From the NCBI RefSeq assembly GCF_014843845.1, contig NZ_JHQS01000051.1:310001-374000 (forward strand): a stretch of 64,000 nt of DNA, given 5' to 3'. Source of the DNA: Mesorhizobium amorphae. GTDB taxonomy: Bacteria > Pseudomonadota > Alphaproteobacteria > Rhizobiales > Rhizobiaceae. Of the stretch, positions 16,087 through 25,800 are shown piece by piece; the stretch's first letter is position 1; each line of letters opens with the position of its first letter. The notes beneath the pieces were generated by a model. It saw only the letters and a program-made list of their open reading frames with translations, was not told the origin of the DNA and made no database searches. The position numbers and the translations under genes are program-made.

Positions 16087-16847
16087 AATCCGTCCCGTCC
16101 GCGAAAACGCCGCTGGTAGTGGGCGTCGTAAAGTGAACTCTCGCCGAAATCCTGTGCCGCCAGTGAACTGCCGACAAAAATGATCGCCGTGCGCTCCATC
16201 GGATCGGCGGCGAGCAGCATTTCGATGGTCGCCAGCGTGCCGGTCATGACGCGCTCGTCCGGCCAGGAGGCGCGGAAGACGACCGCCACCGGGCAGTCGG
16301 CGCCATAGAGCGGCGTCAGCTCGGCGACGACGCGGTCGATGGCATGGATGGCGAGATGGATGGCGAGCGTGGCACCGGTGCGGCCGAAGCCGGCCAGCGT
16401 CTCACCCGGTGGCATTTTCGAGGCGCGGCCGGAGACCCGGGTCAGCACCAGGCTTTGCGCGATTTCGGGAATGGTGAGTTCGCGCCGCAGCGCTGCCGCG
16501 GCGGCGGCGAAGGAGGGCACGCCCGGCGTCAGCGTGTAGGGGATGCCATGCTTCTCCAGCCGCCGGATCTGTTCGGCCACCGCGCTCCATACCGAGAGGT
16601 CGCCGGAATGCAGGCGGGCGACATCGTGGCCGGCTTTGTGAGCGGCCAGATATTCGGCCTCGATCTCGTCGAGCGACATCGGCGCGGTGTCGATTATCTT
16701 TGTCCCGGGCGCGCAGTGCTGCAGCAATTCCGGGGCGACGATCGATCCGGCATGGAGACAGACCGGGCAACTGGCCAGCAGCCTTGCGCCGCGCAAGGTG
16801 ATGAGGTCGGCAGCTCCGGGGCCGGCGCCGATGAAGTGGACGGTCAT
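16083..16847 (-). CDS. cobM: precorrin-4 C11-methyltransferase
   Basis: CobM methylates C11 of precorrin-4 with SAM to form precorrin-5. The 254-residue sequence opens with VHFIGAGPGAADLITLRGARLL. The family motifs HSGDLSVWSAVAEQ (near 80) and TPGVPSFAAAAA (near 107) are clear, and the C-terminal half holds VAVVFRASWPDE, as in CobM/CbiF. It overlaps cobE upstream and cobA downstream by four bases each, so expression is coupled within the cobL-to-cobU group. Confidence 0.95.
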   Translation of the reverse strand: MTVHFIGAGPGAADLITLRGARLLASCPVCLHAGSIVAPELLQHCAPGTKIIDTAPMSLDEIEAEYLAAHKAGHDVARLHSGDLSVWSAVAEQIRRLEKHGIPYTLTPGVPSFAAAAAALRRELTIPEIAQSLVLTRVSGRASKMPPGETLAGFGRTGATLAIHLAIHAIDRVVAELTPLYGADCPVAVVFRASWPDERVMTGTLATIEMLLAADPMERTAIIFVGSSLAAQDFGESSLYDAHYQRRFRGRDGL

Positions 16848-17230
16848 GGCGCATCTCCGCTGATGGCGATGGCGCAGGTGACCGGACCGAGAACGGTGCG
16901 CGGCCCGAGCAGTTTTGCGCCCTTGCCGGCGGCGGCGAGGGCCGATGCTTCCGAAACCGACGGCGTGCCGGCATGCGCCTGCGAGACTTCGGAGCGGCTG
17001 AGCGTGCGGGAGGATGCAGCATCGAGCGCATCGTCCGCGACAACGATCACCGGAAGGGCAAGTTCGCGCCCAGCGGAGAAGATTGCCGGTTCGTCCCGCT
17101 TGAGAGAGGCGGTCGCCAAGGCGGACAGCGCCGTCATCGCCAATCCATGTGCTTCCAGCGCGGTTTCTATCGCCGCAAGCACCTCGCTTGCATTGACGCC
17201 CTTGCGGCTGCCGATGCCCGCGACCATCAT
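16844..17230 (-). CDS. cobE: CobE, cobalamin biosynthesis protein (CbiG C-terminal-like)
   Basis: The start is the ATG at 17230, which overlaps the cobL stop as ATGA. Longer frames reaching further upstream run antiparallel to no gene and lie inside cobL. The 128-residue product reads VAGIGSRKGVNASEVLAAIETAL at its start. This matches the CobE/CbiG C-terminal family, which is needed around the ring-contraction and C1-extrusion steps of the aerobic pathway though its exact reaction is unsettled. The segment LGPRTVLGPVTCAIAI closes the protein. Gene position between cobL and cobM is as in rhizobia. Confidence 0.9.
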   Translation of the reverse strand: MMVAGIGSRKGVNASEVLAAIETALEAHGLAMTALSALATASLKRDEPAIFSAGRELALPVIVVADDALDAASSRTLSRSEVSQAHAGTPSVSEASALAAAGKGAKLLGPRTVLGPVTCAIAISGDAP

Positions 17231-18468
17231 GGCTTCACCCAGTTCCATTGGGTGACCGGCATGGCCGGCCGCCAGGCTTGCATCGCGCCGACCGGGGAGG
17301 CCCGGGATATGGCGATGCGGGTCAGATCGCCGCCGTGCCTGGTGTGCTGGGCGAGGAGCAAGGCCTCCATCTCCAGCGTCACGGCATTGGCCACCAGGCG
17401 GCCACCGGCGCGAAGCGCCTTGATGGCTGCGCTGAGCACGCCGGTATCGCTGCCACCGCCACCTATGAAGATGGCATCGGGTGTGCCCAGCTTGGCTAAC
17501 GCCTTCGGAGCCGAACCTTCGACGACGACAAGACCGGGTACGCCGCAGGCAGCAGCGTTGCGATGAATGCGGGCGGCGCGGACCGAATCGGCCTCGATCG
17601 CGATGGCGCGCATCGAGGGGTGGGCCAACATCCATTCGATGCCGATCGAGCCGGAACCGGCGCCGATATCCCACAGCAGTTCGCCGCGCCTCGGTGCCAG
17701 CGCCGACAAGGTGATGGCGCGTATCTCGCGCTTGGTGATCTGGCCGTCATGGTCGAACAGATGGTCGCCAAGGCCCGATGTCAGCGGCAGGATTCGGGCA
17801 TCCGGAGTTGAGTCAACTTCGATCGCCAGCATGTTGAGCGGGTTGATGGTTTGCAGTTCGAAAGTATTCGCGCGCGCCTCGCGGACTTGCTCGTTTCTGC
17901 CACCCAGCGCCTCCAGAACGGTCAGCTTCGATTTGCCGAAATCGAGTTCGGTCAGCAGCCGTGCGATGGCGGCCGGCGCCTCGGCGTCGGAGGTCAGCGC
18001 GAGGATGCGGGTGCCAGGGTGCAGCAGCGGCCGGATCAGGTCGATCGAGTGGCCATGCAGGGAAATGGTCTCGATATCCTGCAAGGCCCAGCCAAGGCGG
18101 GATGCGGCCAGCGAGATGGATGAGGGCGCGGGAATGACATGCATGTCCTGCGTCCTCACCTTGCGGGCGAGGGTGGCGCCGACGCCGTGGAAGAACGGGT
18201 CGCCGGAGGCCAGCACGCAGATTTTTTTGCCGGCGAGTGCCAGCACGTCGCGCATGTCCGGGTCGAAGGGCGTTGGCCAAGGCCGAGCTTCGCCCTTGAC
18301 GAGCGGCGTCACCAGCGCAAGGTGGCGCTTGCCGCCGAAGACGAATTCGGCCCCTGCGATCCGCCGCTTGGCCTCATCGCCGAGACCCGCTAAACCGTCC
18401 TCGCCGATGCCGACGATTGTGAGCCATCTTGAGTTGAGCTTGGCGCCGCGCGGACCCTCAGCAGGCAT
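17227..18468 (-). CDS. cobL: precorrin-6Y C5,15-methyltransferase (decarboxylating)
   Basis: CobL methylates C5 and C15 and removes the C12 acetate carboxylate, forming precorrin-8X. The 413-residue protein is a fusion of two enzymes. An N-terminal tetrapyrrole methylase (CbiE-like; WLTIVGIGEDG near residues 15-25, LASGDPFFHGVG near 85) is joined to a C-terminal CbiT-like Rossmann methyltransferase (LLWDIGAGSGSIGIEWM near 245-261). The ATG at 18468 is the only Met shortly before the methylase domain. It overlaps the cobK start codon on the other strand, so the two divergent genes share their first bases. Confidence 0.93.
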   Translation of the reverse strand: MPAEGPRGAKLNSRWLTIVGIGEDGLAGLGDEAKRRIAGAEFVFGGKRHLALVTPLVKGEARPWPTPFDPDMRDVLALAGKKICVLASGDPFFHGVGATLARKVRTQDMHVIPAPSSISLAASRLGWALQDIETISLHGHSIDLIRPLLHPGTRILALTSDAEAPAAIARLLTELDFGKSKLTVLEALGGRNEQVREARANTFELQTINPLNMLAIEVDSTPDARILPLTSGLGDHLFDHDGQITKREIRAITLSALAPRRGELLWDIGAGSGSIGIEWMLAHPSMRAIAIEADSVRAARIHRNAAACGVPGLVVVEGSAPKALAKLGTPDAIFIGGGGSDTGVLSAAIKALRAGGRLVANAVTLEMEALLLAQHTRHGGDLTRIAISRASPVGAMQAWRPAMPVTQWNWVKP

Positions 18469-19237
18469 GATGACCCACCGTATTCTGATCCTCGGCGGAA
18501 CCACCGAAGCCCGGCAACTGGCTGGAAAGCTCGTAGCGCGCGCCGATCTCTCGGTCACGCTGTCGCTGGCCGGCCGCACCGAGAGCCCTGTGGCGCAAGG
18601 CGTGCCCGTCCGCACCGGAGGGTTTGGCGGCGTGCAAGGGCTGGCGGCGTATCTCAAGGAAGCCGGCACGGATCTGCTGATCGACGCTACGCATCCCTAT
18701 GCGGCGCGCATCTCCGCCAATGCGGCGCAAGCGGCGCGGCGAGCCGGCGTGCCGATAATGGCGCTCAGGCGTCCCGGCTGGGAGCCTGTCGAGGGTGACC
18801 GTTGGACGCTGGTCGATACGGTCGCCGACGCGGTGCAGGCCCTGGGAGCCGCGTCGCGCAGGACCTTCCTGGCGCTTGGCCGGCAAGAGGTCGGCGCCTT
18901 CGAGGCAGCACTTCAACATAGCTACCTGATCCGCAGCGTCGATCCGGTCGAGCCGAGGCCGGCGGTGCCCGACGCAACCTATCTGCTGGCGCGCGGGCCG
19001 TTTCGGGAAGCCGACGAACGCGCGCTGCTTGTCGAGCACGGCATCGACGTTATCGTGTCCAAGAACAGCGGCGGCGAGGCGACCTACGGCAAGATCGCCG
19101 CGGCACGAGCGCTCGGCATCGAGGTGATCATGGTGCGCAGGCCGGCGCTGCCGGACGTTCCCTCGGCTGAAACCGTCGAAGCGCTCGCCGACATGGTCGA
19201 TCATTTTCTCGAACCCGTCGCCGAGCGCGGCGTGTAG
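18467..19237 (+). CDS. cobK: precorrin-6A reductase
   Basis: CobK reduces precorrin-6A to precorrin-6B with NADPH. The 256-residue protein begins (M)MTHRILILGGTTEARQLA, the nucleotide-binding start of the family. It continues with DATHPYAARIS (near 76) and ends with IVSKNSGGEATYGKIAAAR, all conserved in CobK/CbiJ. Either of two adjacent ATGs (18467, 18470) could start it. It is the only plus-strand gene in the cob region. Its 5' end overlaps cobL head-to-head and its last 37 bases overlap the 3' end of cobJ. Its promoter must therefore lie inside cobL. Confidence 0.93.
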   Translation: MMTHRILILGGTTEARQLAGKLVARADLSVTLSLAGRTESPVAQGVPVRTGGFGGVQGLAAYLKEAGTDLLIDATHPYAARISANAAQAARRAGVPIMALRRPGWEPVEGDRWTLVDTVADAVQALGAASRRTFLALGRQEVGAFEAALQHSYLIRSVDPVEPRPAVPDATYLLARGPFREADERALLVEHGIDVIVSKNSGGEATYGKIAAARALGIEVIMVRRPALPDVPSAETVEALADMVDHFLEPVAERGV

Positions 19238-19965
19238 ACCAGCGATGGCCGCTCGCCGCGGCGGATGATCCTGGTTTCCGGAGAGCCGATGATGATGCAG
19301 GTCGCCATGTCGGCCTTTTGTGCGTCGACATCCGCCAGCAGAAAAATCTCGATGCGCTCGTCGGGCCGGCCGGCGGCGCGTCCGAAGATGACCGGCGTCG
19401 TGCCGGGCAGGATGGCGGCGAGGCATTCGAAGGCGCGGCCGAGCTGCCATGGGCGCGCCTTGCTGATCGGGTTGTAGAGCGCGATGACGAAGCCGGCGCC
19501 GGCAGCGGCCAGCAAACGCAGTTCGATCAGCTCCCATGGCTTCAGATTGTCGGACAGCGAGATGGCACAGAAATCATGGCCGAGCGGCGCGCCGATACGG
19601 GCGGCAACCGCGAGCATGGCGGTGATGCCGGGCACGACGGCGACGTCGACAGCGCGCCATTCGGCAGGGCCGGCCTCGATCGCCTCGCAGACAGCCGCCG
19701 CCATGGCGAAAACGCCGGGATCGCCGCCGGAAACGACGGCGACGTCATGGCCTTCGGCGGCCTTGATCAAAGCATCCCTGGAGCGGGCGAGCTCTTCGCG
19801 ATTGTCGGAGGCGACGCGGGTCTGGTCCGGGCGCAGCTCGAGCCGGTCGAGATAGGGCTTGTAGCCGTAGAAGAATTTGGCTTCCGCCACGGCGCGGCTC
19901 GCTTCGGGCGTGACCTGGTCGGCATTGCCTGGCCCAAGGCCGATGACGGTGAGGCGGCCGCTCAT
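19201..19965 (-). CDS. cobJ: precorrin-3B C17-methyltransferase
   Basis: CobJ methylates C17 of precorrin-3B and drives ring contraction to precorrin-4. The start chosen is the ATG at 19965, which overlaps the cobI stop as ATGA; an upstream in-frame Met would add 12 residues. The 254-residue sequence shows LTVIGLGPGNADQVTPEA, FYGYKPYLDRL, VVSGGDPGVFAMAA (near 78-91) and ALYNPISKARPWQLG, all typical of CobJ/CbiH. Its 3' end overlaps cobK by 37 bases in convergent orientation. Confidence 0.95.
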   Translation of the reverse strand: MSGRLTVIGLGPGNADQVTPEASRAVAEAKFFYGYKPYLDRLELRPDQTRVASDNREELARSRDALIKAAEGHDVAVVSGGDPGVFAMAAAVCEAIEAGPAEWRAVDVAVVPGITAMLAVAARIGAPLGHDFCAISLSDNLKPWELIELRLLAAAGAGFVIALYNPISKARPWQLGRAFECLAAILPGTTPVIFGRAAGRPDERIEIFLLADVDAQKADMATCIIIGSPETRIIRRGERPSLVYTPRSATGSRK

Positions 19966-20720
19966 GGCTTGGCTCCCGCCGCGCCGGGCCGGGCCGACCA
20001 ACCGGCCACCAGCACGATGGCGAAGTAGGGCGCCTTGTCGTCCTGCTTGTCGGCCAGCCGCATCGAGACGCTGCCCGGCATGGTGCCGCGCTCGACATAG
20101 ACGGCTTTCGTCAGCTTGCCCGTTGCCTGCAGCGCCCGCCTGATTTTGGGCAGGTTGCGGCCGACCTTCATGATCACGGCGGCATCGGTGTCGGCGAGGC
20201 GTCGCGTCAGCTCGAACTCGCTCATCGTGCCCGGCAGCACGGTCAGAACGTCGTCGCCCTGGACGATCGGCAGACCTGTCGCCGACCAGCAGCCGGACAT
20301 GGCGGTGATGCCGGGGATGACCTCGGTCGGGAAGCGATGCGCCAGCCGGACATGCAGATGCATGTAAGAGCCGTAGAAGAGCGGATCGCCCTCGGAAAGC
20401 ACTGCCACCATCCTGCCGGCATCGAGGTGCGCGGCGACCGCCTCGGCCGATTGCTCGTAGAATTCGGTGATCTGCGAGCGGTAGTCGTCGTGGTCCTTGT
20501 CGATCTCGGTCGTGACGGGATAGAGCAGCGGCAGTTCAACCATTCCCGGCCGGAATTGCGCCTCGACGATGGCGCGCGCATTGCTGTTGTTGCCGCGCTT
20601 GGCGAAGTAGGCGACGACATCGGCTTCAGCCAATGCCCGTGCTGCCTTCAGCGTCAACAATTCGGGGTCGCCGGGACCGGTGCCGACGCCGACCAGACGG
20701 CCTTTTGCAGTTGCGTTCAC
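19962..20720 (-). CDS. cobI: precorrin-2 C20-methyltransferase
   Basis: CobI methylates C20 of precorrin-2 with SAM to give precorrin-3A. The 252-residue protein starts with GRLVGVGTGPGDPELLTLKAARAL, the tetrapyrrole methylase glycine motif. It carries VLSEGDPLFYGSYMHLH (near 110-126), PGITAMSGCWSATG and MKVGRNLPKI. It overlaps cobH upstream and cobJ downstream by four bases each. The length and motifs are typical. Confidence 0.95.
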   Translation of the reverse strand: MNATAKGRLVGVGTGPGDPELLTLKAARALAEADVVAYFAKRGNNSNARAIVEAQFRPGMVELPLLYPVTTEIDKDHDDYRSQITEFYEQSAEAVAAHLDAGRMVAVLSEGDPLFYGSYMHLHVRLAHRFPTEVIPGITAMSGCWSATGLPIVQGDDVLTVLPGTMSEFELTRRLADTDAAVIMKVGRNLPKIRRALQATGKLTKAVYVERGTMPGSVSMRLADKQDDKAPYFAIVLVAGWSARPGAAGAKP

Positions 20721-21355
20721 AGGCCTGGCCTCGCCAAAGCGTTGAGCGCGGCGGCGGTCATGGCGCTGCCGCCGAGCCTGCCGCGTACGATGGCGTAAGG
20801 CACGCCATAGGAGTTCTCGGCTAGCGCGTCCTTCGATTCGGCAGCACCGACGAAGCCGACCGGCATGCCGATGATGGCGGCCGGCTTCGGCGCGCCGTCG
20901 CGCAGCTTTTCCAGCAGGTAGAAGAGCGCAGTCGGCGCATTGCCGATGGCGACGACGGATCCAGCCATGCGCTCGCCCCAGAGATCGATGGCGGCGGCCG
21001 AGCGGGTGTTGGCGATCGCCTTGGCGATTTCGGCGGTGCGCGGGTCGCGCAAAGTGCAGATCACCTCGTTGCCGGCCGGCAGCCGGGCGCGGGTGACGCC
21101 ATGCGAGACCATCTCGGCATCGCAGAAGATCGGCGCGGCGGCCGAAAGTGCGGCGCGCGCGGCGGCGACGAAATCGCTGGAAAAGACAAAATGCTGAGCG
21201 GCCTCGACCTGGCCGCAGGCATGGATCATGCGGATGGCGACATCGGCCTCTGCCTCCGAGAAGCGCGACAGGTCGGCTTCAGCGCGGATGATGGCAAAGG
21301 AGCGCTCGTAGATCGCCGTGCCGTCATGGATATAGTCGTAGGCGGCCATGCTCAT
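20717..21355 (-). CDS. cobH: precorrin-8X methylmutase
   Basis: CobH moves a methyl group from C11 to C12, converting precorrin-8X to hydrogenobyrinate. The 212-residue protein has YIHDGTAIYERSFAIIRAEADL near residues 8-29, the family's conserved opening. The probable catalytic histidine lies in IRMIHACGQV (near 50), and PVGFVGAAESK (near 170) is also typical. The ATG at 21355 overlaps the cobG stop; a second Met two codons on is possible. It overlaps cobI by four bases. Confidence 0.95.
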   Translation of the reverse strand: MSMAAYDYIHDGTAIYERSFAIIRAEADLSRFSEAEADVAIRMIHACGQVEAAQHFVFSSDFVAAARAALSAAAPIFCDAEMVSHGVTRARLPAGNEVICTLRDPRTAEIAKAIANTRSAAAIDLWGERMAGSVVAIGNAPTALFYLLEKLRDGAPKPAAIIGMPVGFVGAAESKDALAENSYGVPYAIVRGRLGGSAMTAAALNALARPGL

Positions 21356-22845
21356 TCCTGTCGGTAAGCTTCTGCGATGCCGGCCGCGCCAAGCCTTGCC
21401 AGGCAGGCAGCGGCGGTCTCGCCCCGAAGTCGTTCTTTGCGGATTGCCGCTGCAACGCCACTGACACCGCGCGCGGCGTCATAGCCCGGCCTGTATCCGG
21501 CAGGAAGAGCCTTTGCCGTCGCGTCCACGACAAGTCCGGCTCCGTTTTCGCCACCGACCAATGTCAGCGATGCTTTGCCCGGATGAGCGCAGCCCTTGGC
21601 ACAACCGGAAATGTGCAGCGTGAGGGAGGCATCGAGGATGTCGGCGTTTTCGACGGCGATGGTCTCGGCGATGTCGCGGGTGGCGATCTGGCCGGAGGCG
21701 CAGGCGGGGGTGCCGGGGCAGGCGGCGATGCGCGTGCGGGGATCGGTGGGGTTGGTGACGAAGCCGAGGGTGGTGGCTGTGTGCTGGAGGGGCGGGCAGG
21801 CGGCTGGCGAGAGGCCGAGGAAAAATATGGCGCGGCCGGGCGCCAGGCGGATTTCGGTGGCGCCTAGGGCGAGGGCACGTTGGGTGAGCTCTATGAGCTT
21901 TTGTGCTGGCATGCTGCCGTAGGGCAGGCCGATGCCGAGGGCGTGGCCGGCTGTCAGATCGAACATGCCGATAGGATCTCTTATAGGTGGGCGTTCCTTC
22001 GCACCCCCCTCTGTCCTGCCGGACATCTCCCCCGCAAGGGGGGAGATTGCCTTGTCATCGGTGGTTTCGCCAATCACAAACGTGGCGTCATTTTCGGTCG
22101 AAAGAGGAGCGCCAGCGGCGGAACTGCCGATCTCCCCCCTTGCGGGGGAGATGTCCGGCAGGACAGAGGGGGGTGTGACGGAGTACCAACTTGCGAGAGA
22201 ATTCAGCTGCCGCTCCGACAAATCCCGCGTATGCGCCGCGCGGCCTTTTTCGGCCACCATTCTCAGCGCAGCGACGGCGATGTCGCGGGCAGCATCCCCG
22301 TCGACCGCGGCGAGGCGCTTCGCGCGTCGGTCATCACCGGCAACCGATACCCTCCAAAGGACTTCGTTCTCGGCCCGCACTGCCTTCAGCCGCACATCGG
22401 CCGTCACCGCATCCATAGCCAATTGCCCGCCGCCTTCGACGATGACCGAAACCTTCGGCCCCAGCCGCTGCGCCAGCCCGGCTTGATCAACCGCTGCACG
22501 CACGCTCTCCGCCAGCGGACGTGGGTCGGCGACTTCCTGCGGGTCGATCCCCGCCAGCGGCCCGATCTCGACCGGCACGCCGGTGCGCACGGCAATGCCC
22601 AGCGCGTCGACCTCTCCGGCCAGCCGCCGCGCGCTCTCCGGCGTCAATCCTCGGATCTGTAGACTGCCGCGCGCGGTGACTTCCATGATGCCGTTACCGT
22701 GCCGCAAGGCGGATTCGCCGAGTCCGATCAGCGACTTCGGCGATAGTCCTCCAGCGACAGGGTTGAGCCGCACCAGCAGTCCGTCGCCGGTCTGCATCGG
22801 CTTGCTGAGGGCAGGGCAGGCGCCACGGCGCGAGAAGGCGTTCAT
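21352..22845 (-). CDS. cobG: precorrin-3B synthase carrying an in-frame palindromic insert
   Basis: CobG is the oxygen-dependent mono-oxygenase of the aerobic pathway, converting precorrin-3A to precorrin-3B. It is related to sulfite/nitrite reductases. The start at ATG 22845 overlaps the cobN stop. Landmarks are RRGACPALSKPMQTGDGLLVRL at the start, and the Fe-S/siroheme-type cysteines in ACPGTPACASGQ (Cx5C) and GCAKGCAHPGK (Cx3C). The protein is 497 residues. About 58 of them (roughly 224-282) come from a palindromic repeat inserted in frame between the two halves, beginning TPPSVLPDISPARGEI and ending SPLAGEMSGRTEGG. Without it the length would be near 438, within family range. Confidence 0.93.
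   Translation of the reverse strand: MNAFSRRGACPALSKPMQTGDGLLVRLNPVAGGLSPKSLIGLGESALRHGNGIMEVTARGSLQIRGLTPESARRLAGEVDALGIAVRTGVPVEIGPLAGIDPQEVADPRPLAESVRAAVDQAGLAQRLGPKVSVIVEGGGQLAMDAVTADVRLKAVRAENEVLWRVSVAGDDRRAKRLAAVDGDAARDIAVAALRMVAEKGRAAHTRDLSERQLNSLASWYSVTPPSVLPDISPARGEIGSSAAGAPLSTENDATFVIGETTDDKAISPLAGEMSGRTEGGAKERPPIRDPIGMFDLTAGHALGIGLPYGSMPAQKLIELTQRALALGATEIRLAPGRAIFFLGLSPAACPPLQHTATTLGFVTNPTDPRTRIAACPGTPACASGQIATRDIAETIAVENADILDASLTLHISGCAKGCAHPGKASLTLVGGENGAGLVVDATAKALPAGYRPGYDAARGVSGVAAAIRKERLRGETAAACLARLGAAGIAEAYRQE
22002..22175. repeat. palindromic repeat element, copy A, inside cobG
   Basis: Two exact 46-base inverted arms (22002-22047 and 22130-22175) flank an 82-base spacer. 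Each arm starts CACCCCCCTCTGTCC and contains a smaller hairpin ATCTCCCCC-GCAAG-GGGGGAGAT. The cobG frame stays open through the whole element. Two more copies lie in cobN at 24785 and 25805. Confidence 0.95.
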
Positions 22846-25800
22846 GCCGCCACCCCATGGGCTTCGGCGATCAAAGCGGCGAGATCGTCGTCGATCGAAT
22901 TGCGCAGTGGATGCCAAAGTCCGCGCCGCCGCGCCGACTGGAAGCGTTCGGCGATGACTTTGGCCGCCGCCGGGTTTTCGCGCAGGATGAAGGCGCGGAC
23001 ATCTGGATCGCCGAGATAGGCGTCATGCACGGCTTCGATCAGCGTGCCTGAAATGGCCTGGGTGGTTTCGGCAAAGCCGACGAGGCGGTCGACGGTCTCG
23101 GCGAATTCCGAGGCGCCGCGCGGGCCGTGTCGCATCTGGCCGGCGATAAAGCGCGGATTGACGGCGCGGGCGCGCACGACGCGGGATACGGCTTCTCCAA
23201 CCGAGCGTGGCTTCGGTTTCTGCGGGTCCGTGGTGTCGAGCACGATGACGTCGGCGTTCCTGCCGAGGGCCGCAAGCGCTGCCGAAAAGCCGCCGATGAA
23301 GGCGACATCGGCGGAGCCTTCCAAAATGTCGCGGCCGGGGTCGTCGCCAGTGTGGACGAGAAGGTCGGCCTCGGCGATGCGGGTCTCGAAAGCGCCGGGC
23401 GCGGAGACCGCTTCGCCGTCGGCGCCGCCATAGGCATGCGAGGTGGCGTCGAGATAGGCGCGGCCGATTTCTTCCCGTGCGGTCCAGTTGCCGCTCGCCA
23501 ATAGATCCTCGACGCCGGCGCCGTAGGTGCCGGGCGAGGTGCCGAAGATGCGCGGGCTGATCTTGCCTTCGGTCCGGGTCCTGGCCGCCAGCGGGTTTTC
23601 CGAAGCGTCCTCGTCGCGGGTGGCGACGGCATTGGCGGCAGCGTCGATGAGCGCGATCTGGGTCGGGAACATGTCGCGGAACAGGCCCGATATGCGCCAG
23701 GTGACATCGACGCGCGGGCGGCCGAGCGAGGCCGGCGGCAGCACTTCGATGCCGGTGACGCGGCCGGTCGCGGCGTCCCATTGCGGCCGGCAGCCCATCA
23801 GCGCCAGGCCTTGCGCGATCTCCTCGCCGCCGGTGCGCAGCGAGGCAGAGCCCCAGAGGTCGATGACCAAAGAGCGCGGCCAGTCGCCATGCGACTGCAT
23901 GTAGCTGCGCACCACTTCCTCCGCCGCAGCTTTGCCCAGATCAAAAGCGGTCGGCGTGGGCATGGTGCGCGGATCCGAGGTGAACAGGTTGCGGCCGGTC
24001 GGAAGCACGTCGGAACGGCCGCGCGCCGGCGCGCCGGCCGGGCCGGCCTCGATGTGGCGGCCGTCGAGCGCCGCGAGAAACGCCGACTTTTCGGCCGCCG
24101 CGCTTTGCAGGCGTAACGGATCGGCCTCGCCGTCAGGCGAGCGGCCATAGATATGCAGGCCGTCCTTGATGGCGAAATCCTTGAGGTCGCAGAGCCAGGC
24201 GTCGATGCGGCGCAGCGCTTCGTCGGGCGCGTCGGTCCTGGCGACGCCGGCTTCGGCGGCAAGCCCGGTCTTCTGAGCGGTGTCGACGATCAGCTTGGCC
24301 AGCCGGTCGCGGCGGCGGCGGTCGAGCCCGTCGGCCTGGGCGTATTCGTCGACCAGGCGTTCAAGCTTGTGCTGGTTTTCGTCCAGCCCGGCGCCGGTCA
24401 GCGGCGGCGGCAGATGGCCAAGCGTGATGGCGGCAATGCGCCGCTTGGCTTGCGCCGCTTCGCCGGGGTTGGAGACAATGAAGGGATAGATGACGGGCAG
24501 CGCGCCGGTGACGATCTCGGGAAAGCAGGTATCGCTGAGCGCGACGGTCTTGCCGGGCAGCCATTCCAGCGTGCCGTGGGCGCCGACATGGATGAGGGCA
24601 TGGATGCCCAGCGATTTGCGCAGCCACAGGCCAAAGGCGATCAGCGCATGGCGCGGAGGTAGGGTTGGGTCGTGGTAGTCGGCGCGGCGGTCGGCTGACC
24701 GGCCGCGATCGGGGGCGAGGGCCACGGTGACGTTGCCGAAGGTGGCGGCGCGGAAGGGGAAGCTTGGCGAGGTCGGCGCTTGAACACCCCCCTCTGTCCT
24801 GCCGGACATCTCCCCCTCAAGGGGGGAGATTGGCAGTTCCGTCGATGGCGCCATTCCTGCAGCGCTGGCGATAGGCGAAAGCCGTGGCGAGGGCGCAATC
24901 TCCCCCCTTGAGGGGGAGATGTCCGGCAGGACAGAGGGGGGCGCCTCGCGCGAACTTATCTCTTCGACCTTTCCCCAAGCGGATTCGACGGCAGCCATTG
25001 CCTCAGCAGGCAAACCCTTGGAGAAATCGAGATATTCCTCCGACCCCAACTTGTGGCCACTGCGCTCCAGCACCTCCAGCAACGCGCGCGGCGATTGCGG
25101 AATCCCTTCAACTGCATAGCCCTGTTCTCTCAGGTCGTGCAGCATGGCGAGCACGCTGGACGGTACGTCGAGGCCGACGGCATAGCCGGTGCGGCCGGGA
25201 GCGCTCGGATAGTCCGGGATCAGGATGGCGAGCTTGCGCTCTTCGCGCGGCGCGCGCTGTAGACGGAGGAAGGCTTCGACGCGGCTCGCCACCTGCGCGA
25301 CACGGTCCGGCTCGGACCGGTTGGCGAAGGCGCGGAAGGCCAGTGCCGGATCGGTCTCGCTTTCGCCCTTGAAGGAGATGGCGCCGGCGAGGATGCGGCC
25401 GTCGAGTTCGGGCAGCACGACATGCATGGCAAGGTCGGCCGGCGCGAGGCCGCGCTGGTTTTTCTCCCAGACGTCGCGGCGGGTCGTGGCGACGATGACC
25501 TGGAAGACCGGCACGCCGGCGCGGTCGAACAGGGTTTCGACGCCGGGCTCGGCACCGGAGGCGAAGGCTGTGGCGGTGACGATGGCCGACGGCTTGAGGG
25601 CGACCAGCGCATTTTCGACGAACGCCAGCGACGTCGGGTCTTTCAGGCTGGAGACGAAGATGGGGGCAGGGGCCATGCCGCGCGCACTGAGTGCTTCGAA
25701 AAGCGCATCGATCGGCGCGACATCGGCGGCCAGCAGCATCGAGCGGTAGAACAGGATGGGGATGACAGGAGTGTCGACATAAGTATTGTCGACGTCGAGT

